Assembly: GCF_009882915.1 (NCBI RefSeq)
Contig: NZ_WTUW01000002.1
Span: 382,693 to 446,692 of the forward strand
Reading direction: 5' to 3'
DNA: 64,000 nt
Source of the DNA: Sneathiella litorea
Lineage (GTDB): Bacteria; Pseudomonadota; Alphaproteobacteria; Sneathiellales; Sneathiellaceae
The notes below the pieces were generated by a model. That model did not search any database. It saw only the letters and a program-made list of their open reading frames with translations, and was not told the DNA's origin. A program made the translations under genes and the position numbers. Within the stretch, counting starts at the first letter, position 1. The number at the start of each line of letters is the position of its first letter. Below are positions 1 to 8,267 of the stretch, one piece after another.

Positions 1-1634
1 TTTTTCGACACCTCGGCCAGGCTCGCCTGAATTTCCTTCTCCGTATGGGAATCAAGTGCGGAAGTCGCCTCATCAAATAACAGAATGCGCGGCTGTTTCA
101 GTATAGCCCGCGCAATAGCCACCCGCTGTTTTTCACCGCCGGAGAGTTTCAGGCCGCGCTCCCCAACCGATGTTTCATAGCCGTCGGGCAGTTTTTCGAT
201 AAATTTATCAATACTGGCAAGGCGTGCCGCTTCTTCGATTTCCGCATCACTCGCGCCCGGTCGACCATAGGCAATATTATAGCGAATCGTGTCATTAAAC
301 AGAACCGTGTCCTGTGGAACGATACCAATCGCCGCGCGAAGCGAGTCTTGCTTAATGTCATTAATCTTCTGCCCGTCGATCGTCACATCGCCCTCATCAA
401 CATCGTAAAACCGAAACAGGATGCGTGAGATCGTCGATTTACCTGCGCCAGAGGGGCCAACAATCGCCGTTGTCTTGCCCGATGATACCTTGAAGGAAAC
501 ATCATGCAATATCTGACGGTTGGCCTCATAGCCGAAGTTAACATGATGAAATTCAACTTCCCCACCCCCGTCGGCAAGCGGTTTGGCGCCCGGTGCATCA
601 TCTATTTCGCGCGAAACCCTGAGAAGCTCGAACATTTTCTCCATATCGACAAGGCTTTGCTTGATTTCACGATAAACAAATCCAAGAAAATTGAGGGGTT
701 GAACCAGAAGCATCATAAAGCCGTGGATGGCGACGAAATCACCCACAGTATATTCACCGGCGACAACGCCGCGGGCCGAAAGGTAGAGAACCGCAATGAG
801 CCCAATGCTGATAATCACTCCCTGCCCGATATTCAGATAGGCAAGCGTTGTATTGCTCTTGACGGCCGCTTCCTCATAGGACGCCAATGCCCTGTCAAAC
901 CGGCGGGCTTCATGTCCCTCGTTACCAAAGTACTTAACAGTTTCAAAATTAAGCAGGCTATCGATGGCCTTGGTATTTGCCTCGCTGTCCTTCTCGTTCA
1001 TTGTCCGACGGAATTTGAGCCGCCATTCCGTCACCGTCAGGGTAAAAAAGATATAACTGGCCAAGGTAACCAAGGTAATCAAAGACATCAGCCAGCCATA
1101 CTGAACCAGCAAAATTCCACAAATAAACAGGATTTTGAGCAGTGTTGGTACGATATTGAACAACATGAAACGGAGCAGGAAATCAATTCCCTTGGTCCCC
1201 CTCTCGATAACCCGGCTTAATCCGCCAGTCTGTCGGTCCAGATGAAAACGTAAGGAGAGACGATGCAAATGGCGGAAAGTATTGAGGGCAACCTGACGGA
1301 TCGCGTTTTGACCGACTTTTGCAAATACCGCATCCCGGAGTTCGGCAAACGCCTGGGTTAAAACCCGCACAACGCCAAAGGCAACAATTAGCCCAAGGGG
1401 TAAAACAATCACCGGATTAACATCGCCGGCTAAGTCATCAACGATATATTTGAGGATATAAGGCGTATAGACGGAGGCGACCTCCGCCGTCACGAGCAGG
1501 ATAACCGCGATCACAACACGGATTTTCAGATCTTGTCGACCTTCAGCCCAAAGATATTGCCCCAAAGTGCGCAACGTCGCAAAATGACTGCGAGTCTCGG
1601 TTTGACTGTGACTGTCAAATTGTTGATTGCTCAT
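1..1634 (-). CDS. Atm1-type ABC exporter, fused permease-ATPase (3' end beyond window)
   Basis: Half-size ABC exporter of the Atm1/ABCB7/HMT1 group, which exports glutathione-linked sulfur or metal compounds across the inner membrane. I read it from the ATG at 1632-1634 leftwards. A six-helix membrane domain contains the [11 protein letters not shown] segment characteristic of Atm1 proteins, then an ATPase with Walker A GPSGAGKS, signature LSGGEKQR and Walker [14 protein letters not shown]. The frame is still open at base 1, so only the last part of the ATPase is missing. The LysM protein gene lies upstream on the same strand, 123 bp away. Substrate is inferred from family only. Confidence 0.88.
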   Translation of the reverse strand, partial: MSNQQFDSHSQTETRSHFATLRTLGQYLWAEGRQDLKIRVVIAVILLVTAEVASVYTPYILKYIVDDLAGDVNPVIVLPLGLIVAFGVVRVLTQAFAELRDAVFAKVGQNAIRQVALNTFRHLHRLSLRFHLDRQTGGLSRVIERGTKGIDFLLRFMLFNIVPTLLKILFICGILLVQYGWLMSLITLVTLASYIFFTLTVTEWRLKFRRTMNEKDSEANTKAIDSLLNFETVKYFGNEGHEARRFDRALASYEEAAVKSNTTLAYLNIGQGVIISIGLIAVLYLSARGVVAGEYTVGDFVAIHGFMMLLVQPLNFLGFVYREIKQSLVDMEKMFELLRVSREIDDAPGAKPLADGGGEVEFHHVNFGYEANRQILHDVSFKVSSGKTTAIVGPSGAGKSTISRILFRFYDVDEGDVTIDGQKINDIKQDSLRAAIGIVPQDTVLFNDTIRYNIAYGRPGASDAEIEEAARLASIDKFIEKLPDGYETSVGERGLKLSGGEKQRVAIARAILKQPRILLFDEATSALDSHTEKEIQASLAEVSK

Positions 1635-1757
1635 AATCTTTCCACCTTAAAACAGGATGTCCTTAACATAGCGCAAAGCTCGCCATGTAAAGACGGGAAA
1701 TTTACGGCTGCGGCTTTGAAGGTGATGCTTGCTACATTTGGGCGAGAAACAAACCCA

Positions 1758-2873
1758 TCAATCATTCTTTGGCAGAGAGAAAATCTGTCCCGGGTATATT
1801 AGGTCTGGATCCCGGATCTGGTCCTGATTAGCCTGATAGATCACGGTATACTCCATTCCTTCTCCGTAAACACGCCGGGCTATGCGCCATAGGCTATTTC
1901 CGGGCTGGACAATGGCACTGAGGTTGCCGCTTGCCTGAGCCAGCACAACATCGCTTGCCAGCGTTTTCTGAAAGGGTAATTCCACCCGTGAGATGACTTT
2001 CCCGTTCTCATCATGCTGATCGATCCGAAGCGTGTGATTACCCGCCGGAATAGACTGATCCGGAACAAGTGACCAGTTCCCGTCCGGGTCGACTTCCGCC
2101 GAGCCAACCGGCTTATTGTCGACATACACAGTAATCTCGCGGCCTGGCTTGCCCCGGCCAGAAAGTTCCAGAGTTCCCTCGTCATCATAATTAACGGTAC
2201 CAAGGGAAAGTTCTTTTGCCGCTGACACATCACCCTTCGCTTCGGGCACCTGCAAAAGCTTGGGTGCCACATTTTTCAATGCGCCGCTGGCATCGTCCTT
2301 CGGGACCAGCATGGCAATGGCGGGGGCTCTCTCTTCCATGGGTATCTCGCAGTCCGGTACATTCATGACAACGAGACTGCCTGATTCAAGTTCCTGTCCA
2401 TTGGGGTTACGGGCACTCAGATTGACAGTTTGCGACCCGGAGGGAAGCGGCGCGCTTGAGGAAAAAACCCATTCCCCTCCAGCTGTTGCTGTTGCTTCTC
2501 CGGCTTTGGTATCCCCTACAAAAATCGCTACAACGGCCTTGGGCTCCGCCCGTCCTGCGGCCACTAGTTCGCAATTCTGATCAATCCTAATGATATCAAA
2601 GCTCGGGCGGGCCAGTGCGATACGCTGCCCCTTGGCATCTGTTGTATCATCGAGATTCTTCTGAATAACTTTCGGCGGAGAGACTAACGCCTGTTTCGTT
2701 TCTTCGTCAGTATCGCCGCCTTCCGACTTGGGCGCAGCCATATTCACACTTGATGAGTCGGCGGGTTCAACCGGTCCTTGCTTTTCGGAACCGAAAAACA
2801 TGTCACTACGGTGATAGAGAAACAGACCAGCCACTAAAAGCAGCAATATCGCCAGGATACTAAATACGCGCAC
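1758..2873 (-). CDS. Membrane-anchored LysM protein with bacterial Ig-like domains
   Basis: 371-residue envelope protein. Residues about 3-20 form one hydrophobic helix (signal anchor). A low-complexity acidic linker follows, then two Ig-like modules: one around residues 95-165 and a second with the pattern GRGKPGREITVYVDNKPVG followed by DGNWSL. The C-terminal 50 residues are a LysM domain (PGNSLWRIARRVYG, then LIYPGQIFSLP), a peptidoglycan-binding fold. Such proteins are common and uncharacterised in alphaproteobacteria. A role at the cell wall is inferred from the domains; the exact function is unknown. It precedes the ABC exporter on the same strand and may be co-transcribed with it. Confidence 0.8.
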   Translation of the reverse strand: MRVFSILAILLLLVAGLFLYHRSDMFFGSEKQGPVEPADSSSVNMAAPKSEGGDTDEETKQALVSPPKVIQKNLDDTTDAKGQRIALARPSFDIIRIDQNCELVAAGRAEPKAVVAIFVGDTKAGEATATAGGEWVFSSSAPLPSGSQTVNLSARNPNGQELESGSLVVMNVPDCEIPMEERAPAIAMLVPKDDASGALKNVAPKLLQVPEAKGDVSAAKELSLGTVNYDDEGTLELSGRGKPGREITVYVDNKPVGSAEVDPDGNWSLVPDQSIPAGNHTLRIDQHDENGKVISRVELPFQKTLASDVVLAQASGNLSAIVQPGNSLWRIARRVYGEGMEYTVIYQANQDQIRDPDLIYPGQIFSLPKND

Positions 2874-2970
2874 CAGAGCCTCACTCGATTAACCATATAT
2901 GTTGCTATTATGAACCCCTGCGGCAATTCACGCAATCTTTAGTAAAGTTCGGAGTATATAGGGTCGTGGC

Positions 2971-3894
2971 CTACTGGATTTTGTTGTTAATTGGCGGAAT
3001 ACTTTTCAAGTACGCGGCAATTGCAGCAAGGTCCTCATCCGTCAATTTTGACGTGCTATGGCTGATCACTTCTTCCATGCTACCCTGGACATTATCAAAA
3101 TCCGGCATCATGCCGTCTTTCATAAAGCTGACGATATCCCCCTCAGACCAATCGCCAATCCCCGTTTCGGTATCGGGCGTGATGTTGGGAACCTTCTCTC
3201 CCTCTCCACCATTGGCCGTTCCGGCAAGATATAAGCTGTTGTCCGTACCCCCCAGGAAATTGCGCGGTGTATGACATTCCCCACAATGGGTCAGCGCCTC
3301 CACCAGATACCCGCCACGGGCGACAGCGTCGCTGGCGTTTGAGGGCGGCACATACGGGCCATCCGTGAAAAAGAATAGTCTCCATCCCCATTGCAGCCAA
3401 CGCCAGGAAAAAGGCGCTGAAATATCATGCTTACGATTTTCCTGCGTAACGGGCGTCAATGCCATCAGATGGGATTTGATCGCAAGCGCATCCTCATCCG
3501 TCATCTTGGTATAGCTAGTGTAGGGAAAGGCGGGAAAAAAATACTGATCGAGAGGAGAGACGCCATGCTTTATCGCCGTCAGGAAATCCTTATCCGACCA
3601 AGACCCGATACCGGTATCCCGATCAGGTGTAATATTGGGCGTGTAGAAGGTTCCAAAAGGCGTTTCAAGCGGACGACCGCCCGCAAACGGCGCGCCTTTT
3701 TCCTTGATATTCGTATGGCACCCATAACAACCGCCTGCCGCAGTGAGATATGCGCCTTTATCAGACGCCTCCTGTGCCTCCGCTCCAGTAATGGCGAGGG
3801 TTGCAGAGAGAATGGCGCCGCAGAATAGAAGGGAAGCGGCTTTTATAGACAAGAACCGCTCCCAATCTTTTACCTTTGCAACGCCACACATCAT
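2971..3894 (-). CDS. Secreted diheme cytochrome c
   Basis: 307 residues with an N-terminal hydrophobic segment at about 18-40 ending in an AEA signal-peptidase site. Two class I heme-binding motifs follow: C56-x-x-C59-H60 (CYGCH) and C204-x-x-C207-H208 (CGECH). Each domain carries the NITPD.(D/E)TGIG.WS signature seen in cytochrome c subunits of membrane alcohol/aldehyde/gluconate dehydrogenases. It probably carries electrons in the periplasm from a dehydrogenase to the respiratory chain; no dehydrogenase subunit is adjacent, so the partner is unknown. The next upstream gene on this strand encodes a second cytochrome, 8 bp away, so the two are likely one operon. Confidence 0.85.
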   Translation of the reverse strand: MMCGVAKVKDWERFLSIKAASLLFCGAILSATLAITGAEAQEASDKGAYLTAAGGCYGCHTNIKEKGAPFAGGRPLETPFGTFYTPNITPDRDTGIGSWSDKDFLTAIKHGVSPLDQYFFPAFPYTSYTKMTDEDALAIKSHLMALTPVTQENRKHDISAPFSWRWLQWGWRLFFFTDGPYVPPSNASDAVARGGYLVEALTHCGECHTPRNFLGGTDNSLYLAGTANGGEGEKVPNITPDTETGIGDWSEGDIVSFMKDGMMPDFDNVQGSMEEVISHSTSKLTDEDLAAIAAYLKSIPPINNKIQ

Positions 3895-3902
3895 AGAGAT
3901 TG

Positions 3903-4370
3903 CTATTCCTTAGGCTTACGGAATTGTTTGTGACAGGCGCCACAAGTACCACCGGTTTCCTTCAGTGCCGCACCGATCATTGCCTGATCCCCGCTTTTCA
4001 CAGCAGCAACCAACTGTATTGCGGCTGTCTGTAGGCTTTCAATGTCTTTCTGGAATTCATCTTGCTGCGTCCAGATTTCCGGTTTCGCACGGGATGCTTC
4101 AACACCGGACCCTTCCGGGAACAGCTTCGGCATATTTGCAGCGATTTCCGCAACTTGCGCCGCATTATCATTCAGGGAAGCGCTATAGGATTCTTCACCT
4201 TTGGCGACCTTTGCAATGGCGCCCATATTCATCCCGAGCTTTTTCATTTCAGCAATCCTGAAATCCGCTTCCGCATTTCCAGTAGATTCTGAATGGGCAC
4301 TGGCTATGCCACCGAACAAGACGCCGCCAATTAATATTGCCATAACGGGCTTTGTGAACAACTTTTTCAT
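3903..4370 (-). CDS. Cytochrome c'/c-556 family protein
   Basis: 155 residues: a signal peptide (MKKLFTKP.. to about residue 25, ASA site), then a four-helix domain with the heme motif placed near the C-terminus, C143-G-A-C146-H147. This arrangement (single CXXCH at the end of an alpha-helical protein) is that of class II cytochromes c' and c-556. Members bind NO or act as periplasmic electron carriers; which applies here cannot be decided. It lies directly upstream of the diheme cytochrome gene on the same strand. Confidence 0.85.
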   Translation of the reverse strand: MKKLFTKPVMAILIGGVLFGGIASAHSESTGNAEADFRIAEMKKLGMNMGAIAKVAKGEESYSASLNDNAAQVAEIAANMPKLFPEGSGVEASRAKPEIWTQQDEFQKDIESLQTAAIQLVAAVKSGDQAMIGAALKETGGTCGACHKQFRKPKE

Positions 4371-4448
4371 TTTTCAGCTCCCAAGCAGGTTAAACGTAAT
4401 AATTAAACCGATTTTCTTTACATATTTAATCCTAACCAAACTCTAATT

Positions 4449-4817
4449 TCATTGCGGTACAATGACAACCATTTCTGCTCCGCCGGTCCCATGAACCTTG
4501 TCATGAGCCCGAACAAGAACCTTTCTTACCTGCATCGGCAAGGATAAGGTCATGGATCTTGTGAAGGGCTGCTCGTCTACATGCGGATGCAAAAGCACCC
4601 GGCTCCCAAGGTTATTACCCTCCATATCCAGAATATCCCAGCGATCCGCATAATGGTCCCACCCCTCATCGTCATGGCGGACAGTCACGGTGAAGCGATA
4701 AACATCCGCATCGACTTTTACGACCCTGACGTCAATAACGTCCGCCTCTCCTGCTACAAGAGGGCTTGACGCCATAAGCAGGAAACCGCACATAACAAGG
4801 GCAAAGATATTTCTCAT
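4449..4817 (-). CDS. Small secreted protein of unknown function
   Basis: 122 residues with a clear Sec signal peptide (residues 1-22, cut after VAG) followed by a compact beta-rich domain. Notable residues are the histidines and acidic groups in HDDEGWDHYADRW, the HPHVDEQPF stretch, and HDKVHG near the C-terminus, which could bind a metal; this is only a suggestion. I do not recognise a named family. It is divergent from the LOG-family gene 30 bp away and upstream of the cytochrome pair on the same strand. Confidence 0.7.
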   Translation of the reverse strand: MRNIFALVMCGFLLMASSPLVAGEADVIDVRVVKVDADVYRFTVTVRHDDEGWDHYADRWDILDMEGNNLGSRVLLHPHVDEQPFTRSMTLSLPMQVRKVLVRAHDKVHGTGGAEMVVIVPQ

Positions 4818-4847
4818 ATCCCACCTTTTATCGGTATAGTTTGTCCC

Positions 4848-5432
4848 ATGACTAAAATCTCATCCCTTTGTGTTTACTGCGGCTCCCGGATACCGAAGGA
4901 TCCTTCGCATAGTGACGCGGCCAAATCCCTCGGCAAGGCACTTGCCGAAAACGATATTCGGCTTGTGTATGGTGGCGGGCATGTCGGCCTTATGGGAATC
5001 ATTGCTGATGCCACCCTTGACTTCGGAGGTCAGGTTACCGGGATTATTCCCGGTCATCTACATGATATTGAGGTGAGTCACGAGAAATTGACAGAACTGC
5101 ATATCGTTGACAGCATGCATACTCGGAAAGAAAAGATGTTTCAAACATCAGATGCCTTCGCGGTCCTTCCAGGTGGCCTCGGGACACTGGATGAAACTTT
5201 TGAAATGATCACCTGGCGACAGCTCCGTCTGCATGACAAGCCAATCATTCTCGTCAACTACAAGAATTATTGGCGACCACTCCTCGATCTGCTAGATCAT
5301 ATGATAAAAGCAGGATTCGTAGAAAAAGAGGCACTTGGCTATTTTACTGTGGTTGAACAGCTGGAAGATATCATTCCAGCCTTGATTAAAGCTCCAGATG
5401 CAGAAATAAAAGCCGATACGTCAAAATTTTAG
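4848..5432 (+). CDS. LOG family protein (putative cytokinin riboside 5'-monophosphate phosphoribohydrolase)
   Basis: 194-residue Rossmann-fold protein of the LOG/TIGR00730 family. It shows the nucleotide-binding GGGHVGLMG near residue 43 and the family signature PGGLGTLDE near residue 107 with the catalytic glutamate. Bacterial LOG proteins hydrolyse the N-glycosidic bond of AMP or cytokinin nucleotides; the physiological substrate in non-plant-associated bacteria is unclear. Length is typical. It is followed 103 bp later by icd on the same strand. No strong ribosome binding site precedes the ATG. Confidence 0.9.
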   Translation: MTKISSLCVYCGSRIPKDPSHSDAAKSLGKALAENDIRLVYGGGHVGLMGIIADATLDFGGQVTGIIPGHLHDIEVSHEKLTELHIVDSMHTRKEKMFQTSDAFAVLPGGLGTLDETFEMITWRQLRLHDKPIILVNYKNYWRPLLDLLDHMIKAGFVEKEALGYFTVVEQLEDIIPALIKAPDAEIKADTSKF

Positions 5433-5535
5433 AGGGAATTTACTGTTTTTTTGTCGGATCACCTTGCGCGGATCGCCGGCAATGATATTTTGCTGCCGCA
5501 GAACAAATAACCCATAGGCTAAGAAGGACGTCGAT

Positions 5536-6750
5536 ATGCCAAAAATTCAAGTCAAAAATCCAGTCGTAGAACTGGATGGCGACGAAATGACCCGGATTAT
5601 CTGGGACTTCATCAAGAATAAACTCATCCTTCCTTATTTGGATATCGATCTGAAGTATTATGATCTCGGGATCGAAGCCCGCGATAAAACCGATGACCAG
5701 ATCACCGTCGATGCGGCAAACGCCATTATCAAATATGGTGTTGGCGTAAAATGCGCCACCATTACCCCGGATGAAGAACGGGTTGAGGAATTTGGCCTGA
5801 AACGGATGTACCGGTCCCCCAATGGAACAATCCGCAACATTTTGGGCGGTACAGTTTTTCGGGAACCCATCATCTGCGCCAATGTCCCGCGCCTCGTGCC
5901 GGGCTGGACCGATCCGATCGTCATTGGCCGTCATGCCTTTGGTGACCAGTACCGCGCAACAGACATGGTTGTGAAGGGGCCGGGCAAGCTCACCATGAAG
6001 TTCGAGCCTGCCGATGGCGGCGAAGCACAGGAATTTGAAGTATTTGAATTCCCCGGTGGCGGCGTCGCAATGAGCATGTATAACCTTGACGACTCCATTC
6101 GTGGTTTCGCACGTGCCTGCATGAACTATGGCCTGAACCGTGGCTGGCCGGTTTACCTTTCCACCAAAAACACAATCCTGAAAGCCTATGACGGACGTTT
6201 CAAGGATCTCTTTGAAGAAGTGTTCAATTCTGAATTCAAGGAGAAGTTTGACAAAGCCGGCCTGACCTATGAACATCGCCTGATCGATGACATGGTTGCC
6301 TGTGCGATGAAATGGTCCGGAAAATATGTCTGGGCCTGTAAGAACTATGACGGCGACGTGCAGTCCGATACAGTCGCGCAGGGCTTTGGCTCCCTTGGTC
6401 TCATGACCTCCGTACTGATGACACCAGATGGCGATACAGTTGAGGCAGAAGCCGCCCACGGAACTGTGACGCGCCACTACCGCATGCATCAACGCGGCGA
6501 GGAAACCTCAACCAACCCAATTGCTTCCATTTTTGCCTGGACTCGCGGTCTCCTTCACCGCGCCAAGCTCGATGGCAATGAAGAGTTGAAGAAATTTGCC
6601 GAATCCCTTGAAAAGGTTTGCGTTGCCACTGTTGAAGGCGGTGAAATGACAAAGGACCTCGCTCTTCTGGTTGGCCCGGATCAACCCTGGCTTACCACGA
6701 ACCAGTTCCTGGATGCGCTGGATAGAAACCTGCAAAAAGAAATGGCCTGA
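5536..6750 (+). CDS. icd: NADP-dependent isocitrate dehydrogenase
   Basis: 404-residue cytosolic TCA-cycle enzyme oxidising isocitrate to 2-oxoglutarate with NADP. The sequence is of the eukaryote-like subfamily usual in alphaproteobacteria: it opens [17 protein letters not shown], has the isocitrate-binding SPNGTIRN at 94-101, and the NADP-site segment [11 protein letters not shown] near residue 310. The start has a good ribosome binding site (AAGGA, 5 bp upstream). A strong hairpin terminator follows 30 bp after the stop. A long open frame on the opposite strand here is a coding shadow. Confidence 0.97.
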   Translation: MPKIQVKNPVVELDGDEMTRIIWDFIKNKLILPYLDIDLKYYDLGIEARDKTDDQITVDAANAIIKYGVGVKCATITPDEERVEEFGLKRMYRSPNGTIRNILGGTVFREPIICANVPRLVPGWTDPIVIGRHAFGDQYRATDMVVKGPGKLTMKFEPADGGEAQEFEVFEFPGGGVAMSMYNLDDSIRGFARACMNYGLNRGWPVYLSTKNTILKAYDGRFKDLFEEVFNSEFKEKFDKAGLTYEHRLIDDMVACAMKWSGKYVWACKNYDGDVQSDTVAQGFGSLGLMTSVLMTPDGDTVEAEAAHGTVTRHYRMHQRGEETSTNPIASIFAWTRGLLHRAKLDGNEELKKFAESLEKVCVATVEGGEMTKDLALLVGPDQPWLTTNQFLDALDRNLQKEMA

Positions 6751-6780
6751 TCAACGGCCATTATCATAGAAACCAAAGAA

Positions 6781-6810
6781 AAAGCCGACCCAACCGGGTC
6801 GGCTTTTTTT
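6781..6810. terminator. Intrinsic terminator between icd and recA
   Basis: Perfect inverted repeat AAAGCCGACCC / GGGTCGGCTTT around an AACC loop, followed by T7 on the plus strand and preceded by A-rich sequence that gives a U-run on the minus strand. It lies between the convergent icd and recA genes and can end both transcripts. Confidence 0.9.
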
Positions 6811-6828
6811 ATTGTTTATCTCTCGGCG

Positions 6829-7914
6829 TCAATCATCTGCCACCGTCGCGTCCTGCCCGCCACCGCTTTCCGGGTTACCTTGCAGGATCTCGGAAATAAC
6901 ACCGGCATTGGCCAGGATCTTCTGTTCTATCTCCTTCGCCATTTCCGGATTTTCCTTCAGGAATAGTTTCGCCTGCTCCCGTCCCTGACCGATACGCTGA
7001 CTGTCATAGGAATACCAGGAGCCAGACTTATCAACAATCTCCGCCTTGACGCCCAGATCAAGAATCTCACCAGTCTTCGAAATTCCTTCCCCATACATAA
7101 TATCAAACTCGATCACTTTGAAAGGCGGCGCCACCTTATTCTTGACGACCTTGACGCGTGTCTGGTTTCCAACAACCTCGTCCTTCGACTTGATCTGGCC
7201 GATCCGGCGTATATCAAGCCGCACCGACGCATAGAATTTCAGCGCATTACCGCCCGTCGTGGTTTCCGGGCTCCCGAACATTACGCCGATTTTCATCCGG
7301 ATCTGGTTGATGAAAATCACCATGCAATTGGACCGCGAAATGGAACCGGTCAACTTACGGAGTGCCTGACTCATCAGTCGAGCCTGAAGCCCGACATGTG
7401 TATCTCCCATCTCCCCTTCAAGTTCCGCTTGGGGAACAAGCGCGGCAACGCTATCAACCACCAGCACATCAACCGCCCCGGATCGCACCAACGTATCGGT
7501 AATTTCGAGCGACTGTTCGCCTGTATCTGGTTGGGAAATCAATAATTCATCGACATCAACGCCAAGTTTCCGGGCGTACACAGGATCCAGCGCATGTTCC
7601 ACATCGATAAAAGCGCATGTGCCCCCCTGACGCTGTGCTTCCGCGACCACATGGAGGGCCAACGTCGTCTTACCGGAGCTTTCCGGACCATAAATCTCGA
7701 CCACCCGCCCTTTTGGCAGACCACCGATACCAAGCCCAATATCAAGGCCGAGCGATCCCGTCGGGATCGCCGCCACATCCAGAGTCTCCTGCTGGCCAAG
7801 CCGCATGACTGACCCTTTACCAAAGGCCCGATCGATCTGGCTCAGGGCCGCTTCCAACGCTTTTTTCTTATCCATACCACCTGCTTCAACGAGCTTTAAA
7901 GCTGAATTTACCAT
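6829..7914 (-). CDS. recA: Recombinase RecA
   Basis: Central recombinase and SOS co-protease. I place the start at ATG 7914 (361 residues), where GGGGAG precedes it by 6 bp. A longer frame from 7989 would add 25 unrelated residues and run across the SOS box, so it is rejected. Walker A GPESSGKT is at residues 76-83, followed by the [22 protein letters not shown] core before it and the L2-type loop [17 protein letters not shown] after it. The C-terminus is acidic as usual. Transcription ends at the shared hairpin at 6781-6810. An SOS box lies 51 bp upstream. Confidence 0.97.
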   Translation of the reverse strand: MVNSALKLVEAGGMDKKKALEAALSQIDRAFGKGSVMRLGQQETLDVAAIPTGSLGLDIGLGIGGLPKGRVVEIYGPESSGKTTLALHVVAEAQRQGGTCAFIDVEHALDPVYARKLGVDVDELLISQPDTGEQSLEITDTLVRSGAVDVLVVDSVAALVPQAELEGEMGDTHVGLQARLMSQALRKLTGSISRSNCMVIFINQIRMKIGVMFGSPETTTGGNALKFYASVRLDIRRIGQIKSKDEVVGNQTRVKVVKNKVAPPFKVIEFDIMYGEGISKTGEILDLGVKAEIVDKSGSWYSYDSQRIGQGREQAKLFLKENPEMAKEIEQKILANAGVISEILQGNPESGGGQDATVADD

Positions 7915-7964
7915 CGATCTCCCCTTATTCCATAGGTCTGCCGCGGATGCAACTGGCATCAGTT

Positions 7965-7979
7965 GTACATGTTTTGTTC
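7965..7979 (-). promoter_or_regulatory. Putative LexA (SOS) box of recA
   Basis: Plus strand reads GTAC-ATGTTTT-GTTC; on the recA strand GAAC-N7-GTAC. This matches the alphaproteobacterial LexA site GTTC-N7-GTTC at seven of eight defined bases and lies 51 bp before the recA start, where LexA sites of recA usually are. Confidence 0.7.
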
Positions 7980-8131
7980 TTTTTTGCAAGAATATTTTAT
8001 ACCATTGTAATTGTTATACTTTTAATATCATGTTTTGTATTTGTTCTTCATTTACAACCTCCGAACAAAAAGAGATGATTCAACATTATATTCCGATGGA
8101 ACGGAATCAGTGATGCTGTAGTGAAACAAGC

Positions 8132-8191
8132 AAAACCTGTTGATCTTAACTAAGGGTAGTTTGGAGCCCCACTTCTCCCATAACAGGTTTT
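8132..8191 (+). repeat. Long-loop inverted repeat, possible small RNA element
   Basis: AAAACCTGTT (8132-8141) and AACAGGTTTT (8182-8191) are perfectly complementary and enclose 40 bases containing GGAG and CTCC, which could form an inner stem. There is no long U-run, so it is not a standard terminator. An RNA structure is an inference. Confidence 0.35.
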
Positions 8192-8226
8192 ACACAGGGG
8201 ATAATCCTCGCCAAAAGGAGACCGGC

Positions 8227-8259
8227 GTGCTGAATAAGAGAAATCAATTGCCGCGCTGA
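8227..8259 (+). CDS. Possible leader peptide (10 aa)
   Basis: GTG start with AAAAGGAG ending 6 bp upstream, encoding MLNKRNQLPR then TGA. It follows the 8132-8191 inverted repeat on the same strand and ends 8 bp before the convergent cckA stop. The ribosome binding site is the only support; conservation is unknown. Confidence 0.2.
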   Translation: MLNKRNQLPR

Positions 8260-8267
8260 GAGGCTAC

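Larger units (their letters stand above)
7915..8267. other. Intergenic region between recA and cckA
   Basis: 353 bp without a conventional gene. It holds the recA leader with the SOS box, an AT-rich promoter-like stretch (7990-8060), a perfect 10-bp inverted repeat AAAACCTGTT / AACAGGTTTT at 8132-8141 and 8182-8191, and an 11-codon reading frame at 8227-8259 with a good Shine-Dalgarno sequence. Confidence 0.6.

Noticed and set aside
504-1220. 238-codon plus-strand frame
   Set aside because: It lies wholly antisense to the Atm1-type exporter, whose motifs are unmistakable; no ribosome binding site and no recognisable domain.
5440-6492. 350-codon minus-strand frame
   Set aside because: Antisense to icd, with composition of a coding shadow (cysteine- and histidine-rich, no motifs).
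7915-7989. 25-residue N-terminal extension of RecA
   Set aside because: Would be translated through the SOS box and has no ribosome binding site.
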